Shown: piece by piece, positions 1 to 13,219 of the stretch
How positions within the stretch are numbered: position 1 is the stretch's first letter
Layout of the letters: each line of letters opens with the position of its first letter
Assembly: GCA_015068905.1 (NCBI GenBank)
Contig: SVJQ01000006.1
Location: forward strand, 1-64,000
Direction of reading: 5' to 3'
Origin: Oscillospiraceae bacterium
GTDB lineage: Bacteria; Bacillota; Clostridia; UBA1381; UBA9506
DNA length: 64,000 nucleotides
Made by a program: the position numbers and the translations under genes
The notes under the pieces: generated by a model
The model's input: only the letters and a program-made list of their open reading frames with translations
Told to the model about the DNA's origin: nothing
Databases searched by the model: none

Positions 1-2111
<2,111 letters not shown>

Positions 2112-2115
2112 ATCC

Positions 2116-3605
<1,490 letters not shown>

Positions 3606-3609
<4 letters not shown>

Positions 3610-4133
3610 TTGCTGATCACTTCCTTTATATCACCGAGACGACGCAGAAGACTTGCGTCTATCTGTTTGCCGTCTGTTTCAATAATCATACCGCCTAACA
3701 CAGCCTTATCAACAGTCAGGCAAATGTTAACAGGATGACCAAATTTTGCTTCCAGTTTCTTTTTCAGTTCAGCTTCTTGCTTGTCAGTTAAGGGGACTGC
3801 ACAAGTTACGTTGGCAGTTAGAACCTGACTCGCTTCTTCCATAAGGCGGCTGAATTCATCAATGGCATCAAGCAAATAGCGAATATATGAGCGCTCACAC
3901 AGAAGCTTTAAAAAAGAAACAGCATAAGGGTGCAGCTCACCAAAGGCCTTATCAATCAGGCTAAGGCGTTCTTCAAGCAGAATCGCCGGTGAGGCAAGCA
4001 GGTCAAGATAACCTTCATTCTCTACAGCAGCATCTTTTATAAACATAAGTGACTCTGACACCAATGAACAGCAATCTTCTTCACTGGCAAGCATAAAAAG
4101 TGCCGCTGCATACTCTTTACTCATATCAGTCAT
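3606..4133 (-). CDS. atpH: F1F0 ATP synthase delta subunit
   Basis: Peripheral-stalk subunit linking the top of F1 to subunit b. It is about 175 residues from the ATG at 4133, which begins [15 protein letters not shown] and ATG codons at 4142 and 4139 are alternative starts, but the AGGTGATG ribosome site inside the end of atpF best fits 4133. The C-terminal OSCP/delta signature ([25 protein letters not shown]) is present. It overlaps atpF by a few bases and atpA by 4. Confidence 0.93.
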
Positions 4134-4632
4134 GGTCATCACCTATCTGCTCAATCACAGAATCAATCAGATTTTTGTGGTCATCCATATTGATTTCTCT
4201 CTCTAACAGTTTTTCGGTTAGTACAGCTGAAACATTTACAATCTCTTGTTTAATGTCATCTGTTGCCTGTTTGCGATACAAATCAGCGGCTGTTTCGGCC
4301 TGGCGGATAATACCGTCTGCCTTCTCCTTTGCCTCTTCAATCATTTTCTCACTGCGCCAGCTGGCGGTATCTGTCGCTTTTTGGATGATTGCTTCTGCCT
4401 CATGATCTGCGCCGTCCAATTTCTCTTTCCATTCCTGCTCACTCAAAAGAGCCTTCTCTTTTGCGTTATCTGCATCAGAATAAAGCTTGTCCAGCGCAGA
4501 CTGTCTCTCTGCTAGCATTTTTTGAACAGGCTTATACAAAAATTTTTTGATAAGTAAAAACAAAATAATGAGATTTGCGATTGAAATTAAAATCTGCCAC
4601 AAGTTGACAGAGATTATAGCTAATGATTGCAT
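4126..4632 (-). CDS. atpF: F1F0 ATP synthase subunit b
   Basis: Peripheral stalk subunit of 168 residues. One N-terminal membrane helix (residues ~8-28) is followed by a long charged amphipathic helix (Lys/Glu/Ala-rich, about 35-150) that dimerises and reaches delta. It carries the short basic segment after the membrane helix (KKFLYKPVQKML) typical of b. The gene lies between the c-subunit gene and delta, the standard position. Confidence 0.95.
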   Translation of the reverse strand: MQSLAIISVNLWQILISIANLIILFLLIKKFLYKPVQKMLAERQSALDKLYSDADNAKEKALLSEQEWKEKLDGADHEAEAIIQKATDTASWRSEKMIEEAKEKADGIIRQAETAADLYRKQATDDIKQEIVNVSAVLTEKLLEREINMDDHKNLIDSVIEQIGDDHD

Positions 4633-4665
4633 GCTTGTTCACTCCAAGAATAGTCTTAAATCGGC

Positions 4666-5840
<1,175 letters not shown>

Positions 5841-5851
<11 letters not shown>

Positions 5852-6245
5852 TCCGATGAGCCGCCTCCTTTGCTTTTAACTGAAAAGCCTTAACAAAAAT
5901 CCCAATTCTGGAGAAAAACAGTGGAAGAATTACAGCTATTGCTGAAAAGCATGGTAACAATACGCCAACCGCAACAAGCACAAACAAGATAAATGTACGC
6001 AGCGTCTGAGACAATTTGATGATTTTTTTTGCCTCTTCTGGCTCTTTTAAAACAGCCTTTTGCACAAAAAGACCCATGCAAAAAAAATTTAAAACCGAGA
6101 TGGCACCACCCCATAAATTTCCCAGCAGCACAGTATAATCCCATTTATGCATAAAAAGAAAAACCGCTTGCATTAAAACGCTCAGAAGCAAGGTCAAGAC
6201 AGCAACATAAGTTGTTTCTTTAGCTACAACTTTCTCGACTTTCAC
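5841..6245 (-). CDS. atpI: AtpI-like ATP synthase assembly protein
   Basis: First gene of the ATP synthase operon. It is a small four-helix membrane protein (134 residues) of the AtpI / ATP synthase subunit I type, a family implicated in c-ring assembly and Mg2+ handling. I chose the GTG at 6243-6245 because an AAGGAG site lies just upstream; the longer frame from a TTG at 6272 would bury that site. Family assignment rests on position, size and helix pattern, as sequence is poorly conserved in this family. Confidence 0.8.
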
Positions 6246-6336
6246 TATAAACAGCTCCTTTACATAATGCAAAACGATTTTGACATTAATTTACGCAAAA
6301 AACATTTTTATATTCTTAGCATTTAATATAATGGAT

Positions 6337-6365
6337 ATTTTACCACAAATTGTAGTTTACGTCAA
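6337..6365 (-). promoter_or_regulatory. Sigma-A promoter of the atp operon
   Basis: On the minus strand, TTGACG (6360-6365), a 17-bp spacer and TAAAAT (6337-6342). The predicted transcript has a leader of about 85 nt before atpI. It is divergent from the plus-strand promoter at 6432. Confidence 0.7.
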
Positions 6366-6431
6366 TAATTTTTAAATAAATTGTGTAGATATAGTATTTT
6401 ATTTAAAAAAATTTCTTTTTTTATACAAATA

Positions 6432-6460
6432 TTGACATATAGTGACATTGATGGTATAAT
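6432..6460 (+). promoter_or_regulatory. Consensus sigma-A promoter of first zinc-ribbon gene
   Basis: TTGACA (6432-6437), 17-bp spacer, TATAAT (6455-6460): a perfect match to both hexamers. A GGAGG ribosome site follows at 6479-6483, before the ATG at 6491. Confidence 0.88.
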
Positions 6461-6490
6461 TAAAAAAATGTAAAAAACGGAGGATTAATT

Positions 6491-6868
6491 ATGATTTGTC
6501 AAAATTGTGGTAATGAACTTCCTGAGGGTTCAAACATTTGCCTGAACTGTGGTTTTGAAACCGTAGCGCCCGCACCCGTTCAGGAAAAAGCAGCAGATGT
6601 CCCTGGTAAAACCTTGGGTCTTGTATCTATGATTTTAGGTATTGTTTCTATTGCATGTTGTAATCTGCTTGGATTAGTTTCTATCGCTGGTTTAATTACC
6701 GGTATTCTTTCAAGCAAGCAAGCAAAAGCAGCTGGTCTGAAGAACAATCAGTCTCTCGCCGGTATCATCTGCTCTATTATTGGACTTGTTTTATTTATTG
6801 TAGGTGTTATTTTCTGCATCATTTATTTCATCGGTATGGGCGTTGCAAGTTCCTCATACTATTATTAA
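6491..6868 (+). CDS. Zinc-ribbon membrane protein with DUF4190-like domain, paralogue 1
   Basis: 125 residues. The N-terminal zinc ribbon has Cys3, Cys6, Cys17 and Cys20 (CxxC-x10-CxxC). A short Ala/Pro linker follows, then two hydrophobic hairpins (about 40-72 and 85-118) resembling DUF4190 proteins, with a basic KQAKAAG segment between them. The protein ends in Ser-Ser-Ser-Tyr-Tyr-Tyr. It shares this plan with the genes at 7373 and 7932. Molecular function is unknown; the ribbon may mediate protein contacts at the membrane. DUF2752 follows 4 bp downstream, probably in one transcript. Confidence 0.85.
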   Translation: MICQNCGNELPEGSNICLNCGFETVAPAPVQEKAADVPGKTLGLVSMILGIVSIACCNLLGLVSIAGLITGILSSKQAKAAGLKNNQSLAGIICSIIGLVLFIVGVIFCIIYFIGMGVASSSYYY

Positions 6869-6872
6869 TATT

Positions 6873-7295
6873 ATGAAGTATATACAAAATAAACGCTTGT
6901 TAGTTATTTTGTTTGATGCATTGATCGTAGCCGTAGGTTTTTGTATAAAGCCTATGGCTATCTTCATGTTTCAAACCGGAATTTCACAATGTTCTTATTA
7001 CAAAAACGGGATTATTTGTCCGGGGTGCGGCGGCACAAGATGCGTTTATAACTTTTTCTCCGGCAATTTGTATCAATCATTTGTATTTCACCCCTTTGTC
7101 TTTTGTATGATATGGTACTGTTTTTTAGTTATTCTGCTTTTAAACTTAGAATTTATTTTTAAAAGCAAAATAGCAAAAAGAATTCGTCGTTTTCTTCTTG
7201 ATTATCGAACTATCATCGTGCTTTTTATCTGCTTTGTTATATTTGGGTTGTCCAGGAATTTTATCCCTTTTATTAATCCATTTCCTAAACTTTAA
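6873..7295 (+). CDS. DUF2752 membrane protein
   Basis: 140 residues from the ATG at 6873, which follows the stop of the preceding gene by 4 bp. The family signature CPGCGGTR (Cys-x-x-Cys-Gly-x-Thr-Arg) lies near residue 50. It is followed by Asn-Phe-Phe and an aliphatic membrane helix starting at FHPF, as in DUF2752. Three membrane helices are predicted. DUF2752 genes commonly accompany zinc-ribbon/DUF4190 genes in Bacillota, but no activity is established. No strong ribosome site is visible, so translation probably relies on coupling to the upstream gene. Confidence 0.82.
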   Translation: MKYIQNKRLLVILFDALIVAVGFCIKPMAIFMFQTGISQCSYYKNGIICPGCGGTRCVYNFFSGNLYQSFVFHPFVFCMIWYCFLVILLLNLEFIFKSKIAKRIRRFLLDYRTIIVLFICFVIFGLSRNFIPFINPFPKL

Positions 7296-7308
7296 AATTC
7301 TAAACTAG

Positions 7309-7337
7309 TTGACAAAATGCAACAAAAATGTTAGAAT
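7309..7337 (+). promoter_or_regulatory. Sigma-A promoter of second zinc-ribbon gene
   Basis: TTGACA (7309-7314), 17-bp spacer, TAGAAT (7332-7337). GGAGG at 7360-7364 precedes the ATG at 7373. Confidence 0.82.
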
Positions 7338-7372
7338 ATATCTAACTTATTTTTATATTGGAGGGTTTTATT

Positions 7373-7786
7373 ATGGTTTGTCAAAATTGTGGTAGCGAAA
7401 TTCCTGAAGGTGCTTGCGCTTGCGTAAACTGCGGTACTTTAGTTCAGGAGACAGTTGTAACACCGGCCAACGAAAAACCTGCAGCTGCTCCCGGTCAAAT
7501 TATGGGAATTGTATCCTTGGTATTAGGTATTCTTTCTATATTGTCCGGATGTTGCTGTTCTTTTATTATCGGTTTCTTTTCACTTATAGCTGTTATTCCA
7601 TTTGCAATTGCAGGGGTGATAACCGGTGTTATTGCATTAAAACAGGCTAAAGAAGCCAACACAAAGAATGTTATGGCTATTGTGGGTATTGTCTGCTCAG
7701 CTCTCGGTATCCTTTCAGGTTTAGTTTATGCTATCCTCTTTGTTGGTATTTTAGGTTTAGGCGCAGCAACTGCTTATACTTATTGA
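7373..7786 (+). CDS. Zinc-ribbon membrane protein with DUF4190-like domain, paralogue 2
   Basis: 137 residues. The zinc ribbon uses Cys3, Cys6, Cys17 and Cys20, then comes a Pro/Ala linker, two hydrophobic blocks (about 42-90 and 100-130) and an aromatic end (Ala-Tyr-Thr-Tyr). The ATG at 7373 has GGAGG upstream; an in-frame TTG at 7358 overlaps that site and is not the start. It is a close paralogue of the genes at 6491 and 7932 but has an unusual Gly-Cys-Cys-Cys run in the first membrane block. Function unknown. Confidence 0.85.
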   Translation: MVCQNCGSEIPEGACACVNCGTLVQETVVTPANEKPAAAPGQIMGIVSLVLGILSILSGCCCSFIIGFFSLIAVIPFAIAGVITGVIALKQAKEANTKNVMAIVGIVCSALGILSGLVYAILFVGILGLGAATAYTY

Positions 7787-7802
7787 TTTAGTTGTATTTT
7801 GC

Positions 7803-7839
7803 AAAAAAGCCACAGGTATAAAAACCTGTGGCTTTTTTT
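7803..7839 (+). terminator. Intrinsic terminator after zinc-ribbon paralogue 2
   Basis: Stem GCCACAGGT / ACCTGTGGC with a short A-rich loop and a T7 run. Confidence 0.9.
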
Positions 7840-7865
7840 GCAAACTCTAGACAGTAACATAGCGC

Positions 7866-7894
7866 TTGACAAAAAATGCCATAAATGCTATAAT
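7866..7894 (+). promoter_or_regulatory. Consensus sigma-A promoter of third zinc-ribbon gene
   Basis: TTGACA (7866-7871), 17-bp spacer, TATAAT (7889-7894), both hexamers perfect. Confidence 0.88.
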
Positions 7895-7931
7895 AAAAAA
7901 ATCAAGATTAGTTTTTCAGGGGGATAATACT

Positions 7932-8324
7932 ATGTTTTGTCCAAACTGTGGTAAGGAAATCTTAGATAATGCATACGTTTGTGTACACTGTGGTGTCAAA
8001 ACGCCCGGGGTTATAACGGTTCGTGCAAAAGAACCTGTTGTTCCCGGTAAAGGTTTAGGCATTTTCTCGATGATTATGGGGATTCTTTCCATCGCGTGTT
8101 GTTCCGGTTTTGGTACTTTTCCGATTGTCGGCTTGATTACCGGTATTGTGGCAAAAAGCAAAGCGAAAGCTGCAGGTATGGAAAACTCTTATGCCACTGC
8201 CGGAATTATTTGTTCTTCCGTGACGATTGCACTTGCGCTTTTAGGCTTAATCTTTTATATTGTATATATAATTTTCGTACTTGTCTTAGGTGTCGGTGCG
8301 GCAAGCACCTCATACTATTACTGA
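7932..8324 (+). CDS. Zinc-ribbon membrane protein with DUF4190-like domain, paralogue 3
   Basis: 130 residues from the ATG at 7932, which has an AGGGGGAT ribosome site; a longer frame from 7866 would start inside the promoter. Cys3, Cys6, Cys17 and Cys20 form the ribbon. A linker, two hydrophobic blocks split by a KSKAKAAG basic segment, and a Ser-Thr-Ser-Tyr-Tyr-Tyr end follow. It is closer to paralogue 1 than to paralogue 2. Function unknown. Confidence 0.85.
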   Translation: MFCPNCGKEILDNAYVCVHCGVKTPGVITVRAKEPVVPGKGLGIFSMIMGILSIACCSGFGTFPIVGLITGIVAKSKAKAAGMENSYATAGIICSSVTIALALLGLIFYIVYIIFVLVLGVGAASTSYYY

Positions 8325-8345
8325 TAATAGTCGCAAAATAGCGTT

Positions 8346-8377
8346 AAAAAAAGGCTGCGTATGCAGCCTTTTTTTAT
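8346..8377. terminator. Bidirectional terminator between convergent genes
   Basis: Stem AAGGCTGC / GCAGCCTT flanked by an A-run and a T-run. It can serve the plus-strand zinc-ribbon gene and the minus-strand lipoprotein gene ending at 8386. Confidence 0.88.
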
Positions 8378-8385
8378 TTCTTATC

Positions 8386-9060
8386 TTAGTCAACCCATGA
8401 AAAATAACTTAAAATATTATTTAAACCTGCCTCAGAGTCAGATGTTACAGATACACTTGCCAGATATCCGTTACATTTGATAGAAAAACTGCACTGATGC
8501 ATTTTGATGTTTTCAAAATCTGCCGTGATATACATCGCATCGAGCGTCCTACCTGCAACAGTCGCTTTTTTAATTTCGTATCCAACGCCTGTAAAGCCCA
8601 TATTTTCAAAGCTGGATTCGATTGTAGAGAAAAGCGTTTCGTAGTTACTTGCGATATCCAGCGCTGCAAGCTGAGCTGCATCAACTTTCTCAAAATTAAT
8701 GTTTACATTGTTCATCGTTGCATCTTCAGCTACAAACATATCATAAATAACCTGAGCCTCTTTCATAAGCTCTTCATAATCTTCTCCTGCCATTTCTGCT
8801 GTAGCCTGATTCATTTCTTTAATTTTAGCTTCGTCTGCATAGGTCCATCCGGCGGGTGCTGTGAAGCGGATACCGGCAAATTCATTGGTATAGATGCTTC
8901 CCTCTACAGTGCCTAAAGAAAAAGTTTTTTCGATGGCAGGCGTCTCACTTCCCCCTGAGGGCGCAACTTCGACGTCATTTGCAACATCAGCAAGCATTCC
9001 ACAAGCGCTAAATGACAAAGTTAATACTGCCACCATAAGTAATGTAATTAGTTTTTTCAT
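8386..9060 (-). CDS. Putative lipoprotein, unknown function
   Basis: 224 residues from the ATG at 9058-9060, preceded by GGAGGAG; an upstream in-frame ATG at 9075 overlaps that site. The signal peptide (residues 1-20) ends in a lipobox Phe-Ser-Ala-Cys at Cys21, so membrane anchoring on the outside is expected. The mature part is soluble with no catalytic motif I recognise. It has a segment SLGTVEGSIYTNEFAGIRFTAP-like in style to secreted DUF-type proteins that begin with a beta-rich entry strand. It is the last gene before a shared terminator. Function not assigned. Confidence 0.78.
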   Translation of the reverse strand: MKKLITLLMVAVLTLSFSACGMLADVANDVEVAPSGGSETPAIEKTFSLGTVEGSIYTNEFAGIRFTAPAGWTYADEAKIKEMNQATAEMAGEDYEELMKEAQVIYDMFVAEDATMNNVNINFEKVDAAQLAALDIASNYETLFSTIESSFENMGFTGVGYEIKKATVAGRTLDAMYITADFENIKMHQCSFSIKCNGYLASVSVTSDSEAGLNNILSYFSWVD

Positions 9061-9079
9061 AAAAATCTCCTCCATTTAC

Positions 9080-9529
9080 TTATAAAATTTCATGACTGTC
9101 CAAAAGAATGGTAAAGGGACCGTCGTTAACTAAAGAAACCTTCATATCGGCCCCGAAAATGCCGCATTCTGTTTTTTTAAACAGTTCCCCGCATCTTTTC
9201 TTGATGTGCTCATATAATTCTTCTGCAAGGGCTGGATTGCCGGCATTTGTAAAACTAGGTCGGTTGCCCTTTCTGCAGTCAGCATACAGGGTGAACTGAG
9301 AAACCACCAACACTTCTCCTTCAACCTGACCGATGCTCAGATTTGTTTTGCCGTTTTCGTCCTCAAATATCCGTAAGCGGCTTACCTTTTCAATCATTTT
9401 ATCAGCAATTTCATAGGTGTCTTCGTTAGAAACGCCGACAAAAATCAGATAGCCCTTACCAATCTGACCGACAACAGCACCCTCTACCTCAACCTTTGCC
9501 TCTAAAACACGTTGTAAAACCAGTTTCAT
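9080..9529 (-). CDS. dtd: D-aminoacyl-tRNA deacylase
   Basis: Hydrolyses D-aminoacyl-tRNA (for example D-Tyr-tRNA), protecting translation from D-amino acids. It is 149 residues, the normal length. The active-site motif [12 protein letters not shown] (about 78-89) and the C-terminal NxGPFT motif (Asn-Asp-Gly-Pro-Phe-Thr) are intact. An AAAGGATATGAG ribosome site precedes the ATG. It lies 27 bp downstream of the family 3 glycosidase gene and probably shares its transcript. Confidence 0.96.
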   Translation of the reverse strand: MKLVLQRVLEAKVEVEGAVVGQIGKGYLIFVGVSNEDTYEIADKMIEKVSRLRIFEDENGKTNLSIGQVEGEVLVVSQFTLYADCRKGNRPSFTNAGNPALAEELYEHIKKRCGELFKKTECGIFGADMKVSLVNDGPFTILLDSHEIL

Positions 9530-9556
9530 TATCTCATATCCTTTTGTCTATATGGC

Positions 9557-10837
9557 TTAATTTTGTATCATTTGTTTTTTAAGCTTCAGCGCCAGAATTT
9601 TTCTCACACTTTGTTCAATACGCCCACGGGAAATGTCACCTGACTCAACCGCACTGACAATAGCAGCATGAGTTGCTTCGAGATCAGCCGGCATTAAAAT
9701 CATATCCACCCCTGCTTTAATGGCGCGAACAGCTGCATCTTTTGCAGAATAGTTCTGTGTGATTGCCCCCATACTGAATGAGTCAGTAATAATAATGCCT
9801 TGATAGCCCAACTCGTCAATCAGCATATCGGTAATGACTTCTTTTGAAATGGATGCCGGTACTTTTTCTGTAACAGCATTAACCAAGGTCATGTGTGACA
9901 CCATAATAAAATCTGCCCCGGCATCAATACCGTTTTTAAAAGGCAAAAATTCTGACTGACGGAGCTGTTCAAGGGTTCTTGTACTGGCAGAATAGCCGGT
10001 ATGAGAATCCACTTGTGTGCTTCCATGACCGGGAAAATGTTTAAGGGTTGCAGATAAGCCGTTTTCCTGCATACCTTTCACCGTGCTTTCCACCATAGAC
10101 GCAACAAGAGCTGGGTCAGAGCCGAAAGAACGGTCTCCAATTTCGGTGTTACCGGCATTAACTAAAACATCAGCATCCGGCGCAAAGTCAACGTTAAAAC
10201 CAAGGGCTTTCAGCTCTGTTGCCAGCGTCTTGCCCACCTCGTATGCTTTTTTAGCATCGCCACCATCGCCAATCTGCTTCATGGGCGGGTGCTTGGTTGT
10301 TCCCATCGCACCATTACTGCCAAGACGTGATACCCTGCCACCTTCTTCGTCAACACTGATAAAAACAGGAATTTCAGAATAGGACTGGGTGTTGGAAATC
10401 ATTTGAATTGTCTGATCGCGACTTTCAAAATTTTTAGCAAAATAAACAATGCCGCCAACAGGATATTTTTCAATAGCCTGACGGGTTGTTTCACCTGCGG
10501 CAACAGCTGTGCCGATTTTGGTGATAGACTCAGGTGTAACAAACATCATCTGATACACCATATCGCTCAGACTCATATCCTTCATCAGCTCATCAACCGT
10601 GGCTGCCGTTGTATCGGCAGCATTCTGAGCCGTCGGTGTCTGCGATGGCTGAGTCGTATCAGTCGGTGCAACTTCAGGGGCACCTTCAGGTTGTTGCAAT
10701 GATTTTTTTGTTACAAAGCTACCGGTAAAATATCCGGCAGAAAACACAAGAGCCATCACAAGTACCAAAATAACAGAGATAATAACAAGTGGCTTTTTAC
10801 CGGGTCTGCGTCTTTGTGCCACAAATCTTCTAGACAT
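9557..10837 (-). CDS. Glycoside hydrolase family 3, beta-N-acetylhexosaminidase-like
   Basis: 426 residues. The basic N-terminus is followed by one membrane helix (about 18-40) that anchors or exports the protein, a Thr/Gln/Pro-rich linker to about residue 85, and then a single GH3 TIM-barrel. The KHFPGHGST segment carries the His/Asp acid-base loop of NagZ-type enzymes, and Asp in IITDSFSMGAI is the expected nucleophile. The short one-domain architecture resembles Gram-positive secreted NagZ, which removes GlcNAc from peptidoglycan fragments outside the cell. Substrate is inferred from family. Confidence 0.88.
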   Translation of the reverse strand: MSRRFVAQRRRPGKKPLVIISVILVLVMALVFSAGYFTGSFVTKKSLQQPEGAPEVAPTDTTQPSQTPTAQNAADTTAATVDELMKDMSLSDMVYQMMFVTPESITKIGTAVAAGETTRQAIEKYPVGGIVYFAKNFESRDQTIQMISNTQSYSEIPVFISVDEEGGRVSRLGSNGAMGTTKHPPMKQIGDGGDAKKAYEVGKTLATELKALGFNVDFAPDADVLVNAGNTEIGDRSFGSDPALVASMVESTVKGMQENGLSATLKHFPGHGSTQVDSHTGYSASTRTLEQLRQSEFLPFKNGIDAGADFIMVSHMTLVNAVTEKVPASISKEVITDMLIDELGYQGIIITDSFSMGAITQNYSAKDAAVRAIKAGVDMILMPADLEATHAAIVSAVESGDISRGRIEQSVRKILALKLKKQMIQN

Positions 10838-10883
10838 AAAAATCCCTCAATTCCATCAGTAACAAATGATTTTTTCTCTATTC

Positions 10884-10912
10884 AGTATATCATTTAACCG
10901 CTTATCTGTCAA
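10884..10912 (-). promoter_or_regulatory. Sigma-A promoter of GH3-dtd-lipoprotein genes
   Basis: Minus strand TTGACA (10907-10912), 17-bp spacer, TATACT (10884-10889), upstream of the GH3 gene at 10837. Confidence 0.85.
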
Positions 10913-10932
10913 TGATTCGCAAGTCTTCATCC

Positions 10933-12039
10933 TTACAAAACAAATGCCATAACAACAAACAAAATCAGCAAAATACTGAAGTTGCAAACCGAATACAGCC
11001 ATATATAAGACCCTACCCGTTTCGGTTCATGACGGGTATACTCTTTCAGCGTTATCAGGCTGGCAAGTGAGGCAATCAACGTGCCTGCGCCGCCAATGTT
11101 GACCGCCACCAAAAGGCTTGCGTAGTTTTCTGTAAACTTAGAGAGCAAAATAGCGCTGGGAACATTGCTGATAACCTGACAAGACAATACACCAAACAAA
11201 AGCGTATGCTTCTGCACCAATCCGCCAAGAAAGTGGCTAACAGCCGGAATGTTTGCCAAATTTCCAGAAAAAATAAAGAATGCACAAAAGGTTAAAAGCA
11301 AGGGATAGTCTACCATTTTAAGTGCCTTGCGGTCTAACAACAAAAGCGCAGCCGGTATAATGATTAGGCCATAATAGTAAGGAATGGTTCGAAAGACAAT
11401 GGCAATCGAAAAGGCAAACAAAATTAAATAGATAACCATCCGCTTTTTGTTCATTGGTGCAATATCGCTTTTGTGCAACACAAGCGGTTCTTTTTTTACA
11501 AAGAACAGACAGCAAAGAGTTATCAGCACAACGGATATAACAAATGGAAGCGCCATAATTTTTACAAACGTGAGATTGGGAATTGAAAAATATGAATACA
11601 AGTACAAATTCTGCGGATTGCCAAAGGGCGTTAACATTCCACCCAGATTCGCCGCAACCGTTTGCATAACAAAAGTAAAGCTTAGCAGTTTTTTGTTATC
11701 TGTTGAATCTAAAACAAAGTAGCCTAAGGGCAAAAAGGTTAAAAGTGCCATATCGTTAGCAATCAGCATTGACCCGATAAAGGTAATGTAAATCAGCGCT
11801 AAAATCGCCGTACGGGTGCTTTTAAAAACACAGACAATTTTCTTTGCCACGGTCTGAAAGAAAAAGATGTTTTTAAGTGCACAAACAACTGCCAGCGTGC
11901 AAAACAGGCAGGTAAGAGTTTTAAAATCAAAATATGTAATATAGTCTTTGCTGACAGGAACAAAAAAACAGGTAATTGCTGCTGCTAAAAATGCCACCAG
12001 CATCACAATATTGTTCCGTATCCACCTGCGCCAACTCAT
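10933..12039 (-). CDS. Ion transporter superfamily permease (ArsB/NhaD/CitMHS type)
   Basis: 368 residues from the ATG at 12037-12039, which has AAGGAGA upstream. An open frame extends further back but overlaps the GGDEF gene and lacks a ribosome site. Ten to eleven membrane helices are visible. The segments MLIANDMALLTFLPLG and ANLGGMLTPFGNPQNLYLYS are typical of the IT superfamily, the second being the Gly-x-Pro-x-Asn re-entrant loop. A second half-repeat carries NVPSAILLSKF. It is probably a cation/anion antiporter or carboxylate carrier; the substrate cannot be told. Confidence 0.85.
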   Translation of the reverse strand: MSWRRWIRNNIVMLVAFLAAAITCFFVPVSKDYITYFDFKTLTCLFCTLAVVCALKNIFFFQTVAKKIVCVFKSTRTAILALIYITFIGSMLIANDMALLTFLPLGYFVLDSTDNKKLLSFTFVMQTVAANLGGMLTPFGNPQNLYLYSYFSIPNLTFVKIMALPFVISVVLITLCCLFFVKKEPLVLHKSDIAPMNKKRMVIYLILFAFSIAIVFRTIPYYYGLIIIPAALLLLDRKALKMVDYPLLLTFCAFFIFSGNLANIPAVSHFLGGLVQKHTLLFGVLSCQVISNVPSAILLSKFTENYASLLVAVNIGGAGTLIASLASLITLKEYTRHEPKRVGSYIWLYSVCNFSILLILFVVMAFVL

Positions 12040-12079
12040 ACTATGTCTCCTTTTTTGCCAATTACTACAGATTGCTGCA

Positions 12080-13192
12080 TTACTGCTGCAATGCCGGATT
12101 AAACTTCTTATTTTGTTTATGGGCATACATATTTGCATCTGCCGCTTTAAAAGCCGCATCAAAAGGCTCTGCAATGCCAAATTCCACATCAGCATAGCCA
12201 TAGGATAATCTAATCTGTGTCAGTTTAAATACATCTTCATTTAATACTTTAAGCCGCGATTCAACCTCAGGTGCTTGCATATCCTGCAACAGCAAAACAA
12301 ATTCGTCGCCGCCAAACCGAAACACGCCACCGTTACAGTTGCCAAAATGCTGTATAAGAACACGTCCTACAAGCTCTAATATTCTATCGCCCTCGTCGTG
12401 GCCTTTTGTATCGTTAATACCTTTAAAGCCGTCAACATCCAGCACAACGCAGACAAAATGCGTAGTACTGCTCTTGCCATACTCTGTCATCTGTTTTTTT
12501 ATAAAATTTTCATACGCTGTTCGGTTTGGTATATGTGTCAAAGCATCAACATAGGCAACATCTTTAAGCATATTAATTTCATAGGTTTTTTTCTTCATTT
12601 CGGCAGCACCTTTAACAGAATCAAAATACAGTATTAAGGTTAAGTAGAAAATAATACTGAAAACGGCAAAGTCAAATGTGAAATCCGACATGCTGATTCT
12701 ATCAACAAAAACAAAAGCATAACGATTCACATACTGCAAAAAAAAGAAAAACAATGCAATATTCAACTTCCACCAACCGGAAAAGAACATGCGTGATTTT
12801 CTGTAACTCGGAAGCAGAACCTTGTATAAAAACAGGTTCATCAGTATCACACTTGCCGTTGTAGCAACATACAGCCAAATAAAATCTTGAATCATAACAG
12901 ATAATATCAGACTTGTGCCAATGCAAATGCAAAATGAGTTTAAGTAAGTCAAAAGCAGAAAGGTCTTTTCGCTCACGGAGCCTGCCGTTGTTATATAAAA
13001 GATAAAAGCATGCAGAATCAGCACACCGAAAAAGCCGCTGATCGGATCAGCGAATATCATAACACCGGCTGAAACAAATCCAAATACAATCCAAAATAAG
13101 GCCGTAATAAGCTTACCAAATCTTCTTTTCTGCAGACAAACACCTGCTATAATATGCGAAATAATTGTCGTTAAAATACCAATATGACTCAC
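12080..13192 (-). CDS. Membrane-bound GGDEF diguanylate cyclase
   Basis: 370 residues, starting at the GTG at 13190-13192 behind a GGTGG site. About six membrane helices fill residues 1-200, then a single GGDEF domain begins at VDALTHIPNRTAYE. The active-site motif RFGGDEF is complete, so synthesis of cyclic di-GMP from two GTP is expected. The inhibitory I-site (RxxD five residues before GGDEF) is absent. The membrane part matches no sensor domain I can name. It follows the SleB-type gene by 27 bp. Confidence 0.92.
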   Translation of the reverse strand: MSHIGILTTIISHIIAGVCLQKRRFGKLITALFWIVFGFVSAGVMIFADPISGFFGVLILHAFIFYITTAGSVSEKTFLLLTYLNSFCICIGTSLILSVMIQDFIWLYVATTASVILMNLFLYKVLLPSYRKSRMFFSGWWKLNIALFFFFLQYVNRYAFVFVDRISMSDFTFDFAVFSIIFYLTLILYFDSVKGAAEMKKKTYEINMLKDVAYVDALTHIPNRTAYENFIKKQMTEYGKSSTTHFVCVVLDVDGFKGINDTKGHDEGDRILELVGRVLIQHFGNCNGGVFRFGGDEFVLLLQDMQAPEVESRLKVLNEDVFKLTQIRLSYGYADVEFGIAEPFDAAFKAADANMYAHKQNKKFNPALQQ

Positions 13193-13219
13193 GTTGTACC
13201 ACCAATTCTATCTAATCTA

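Noticed and set aside
12040-12201. N-terminal extension of the ion-transporter gene
   Set aside because: The extension reads through the end of the GGDEF gene in another frame and has no membrane or conserved character; the ATG at 12039 has its own AAGGAGA.
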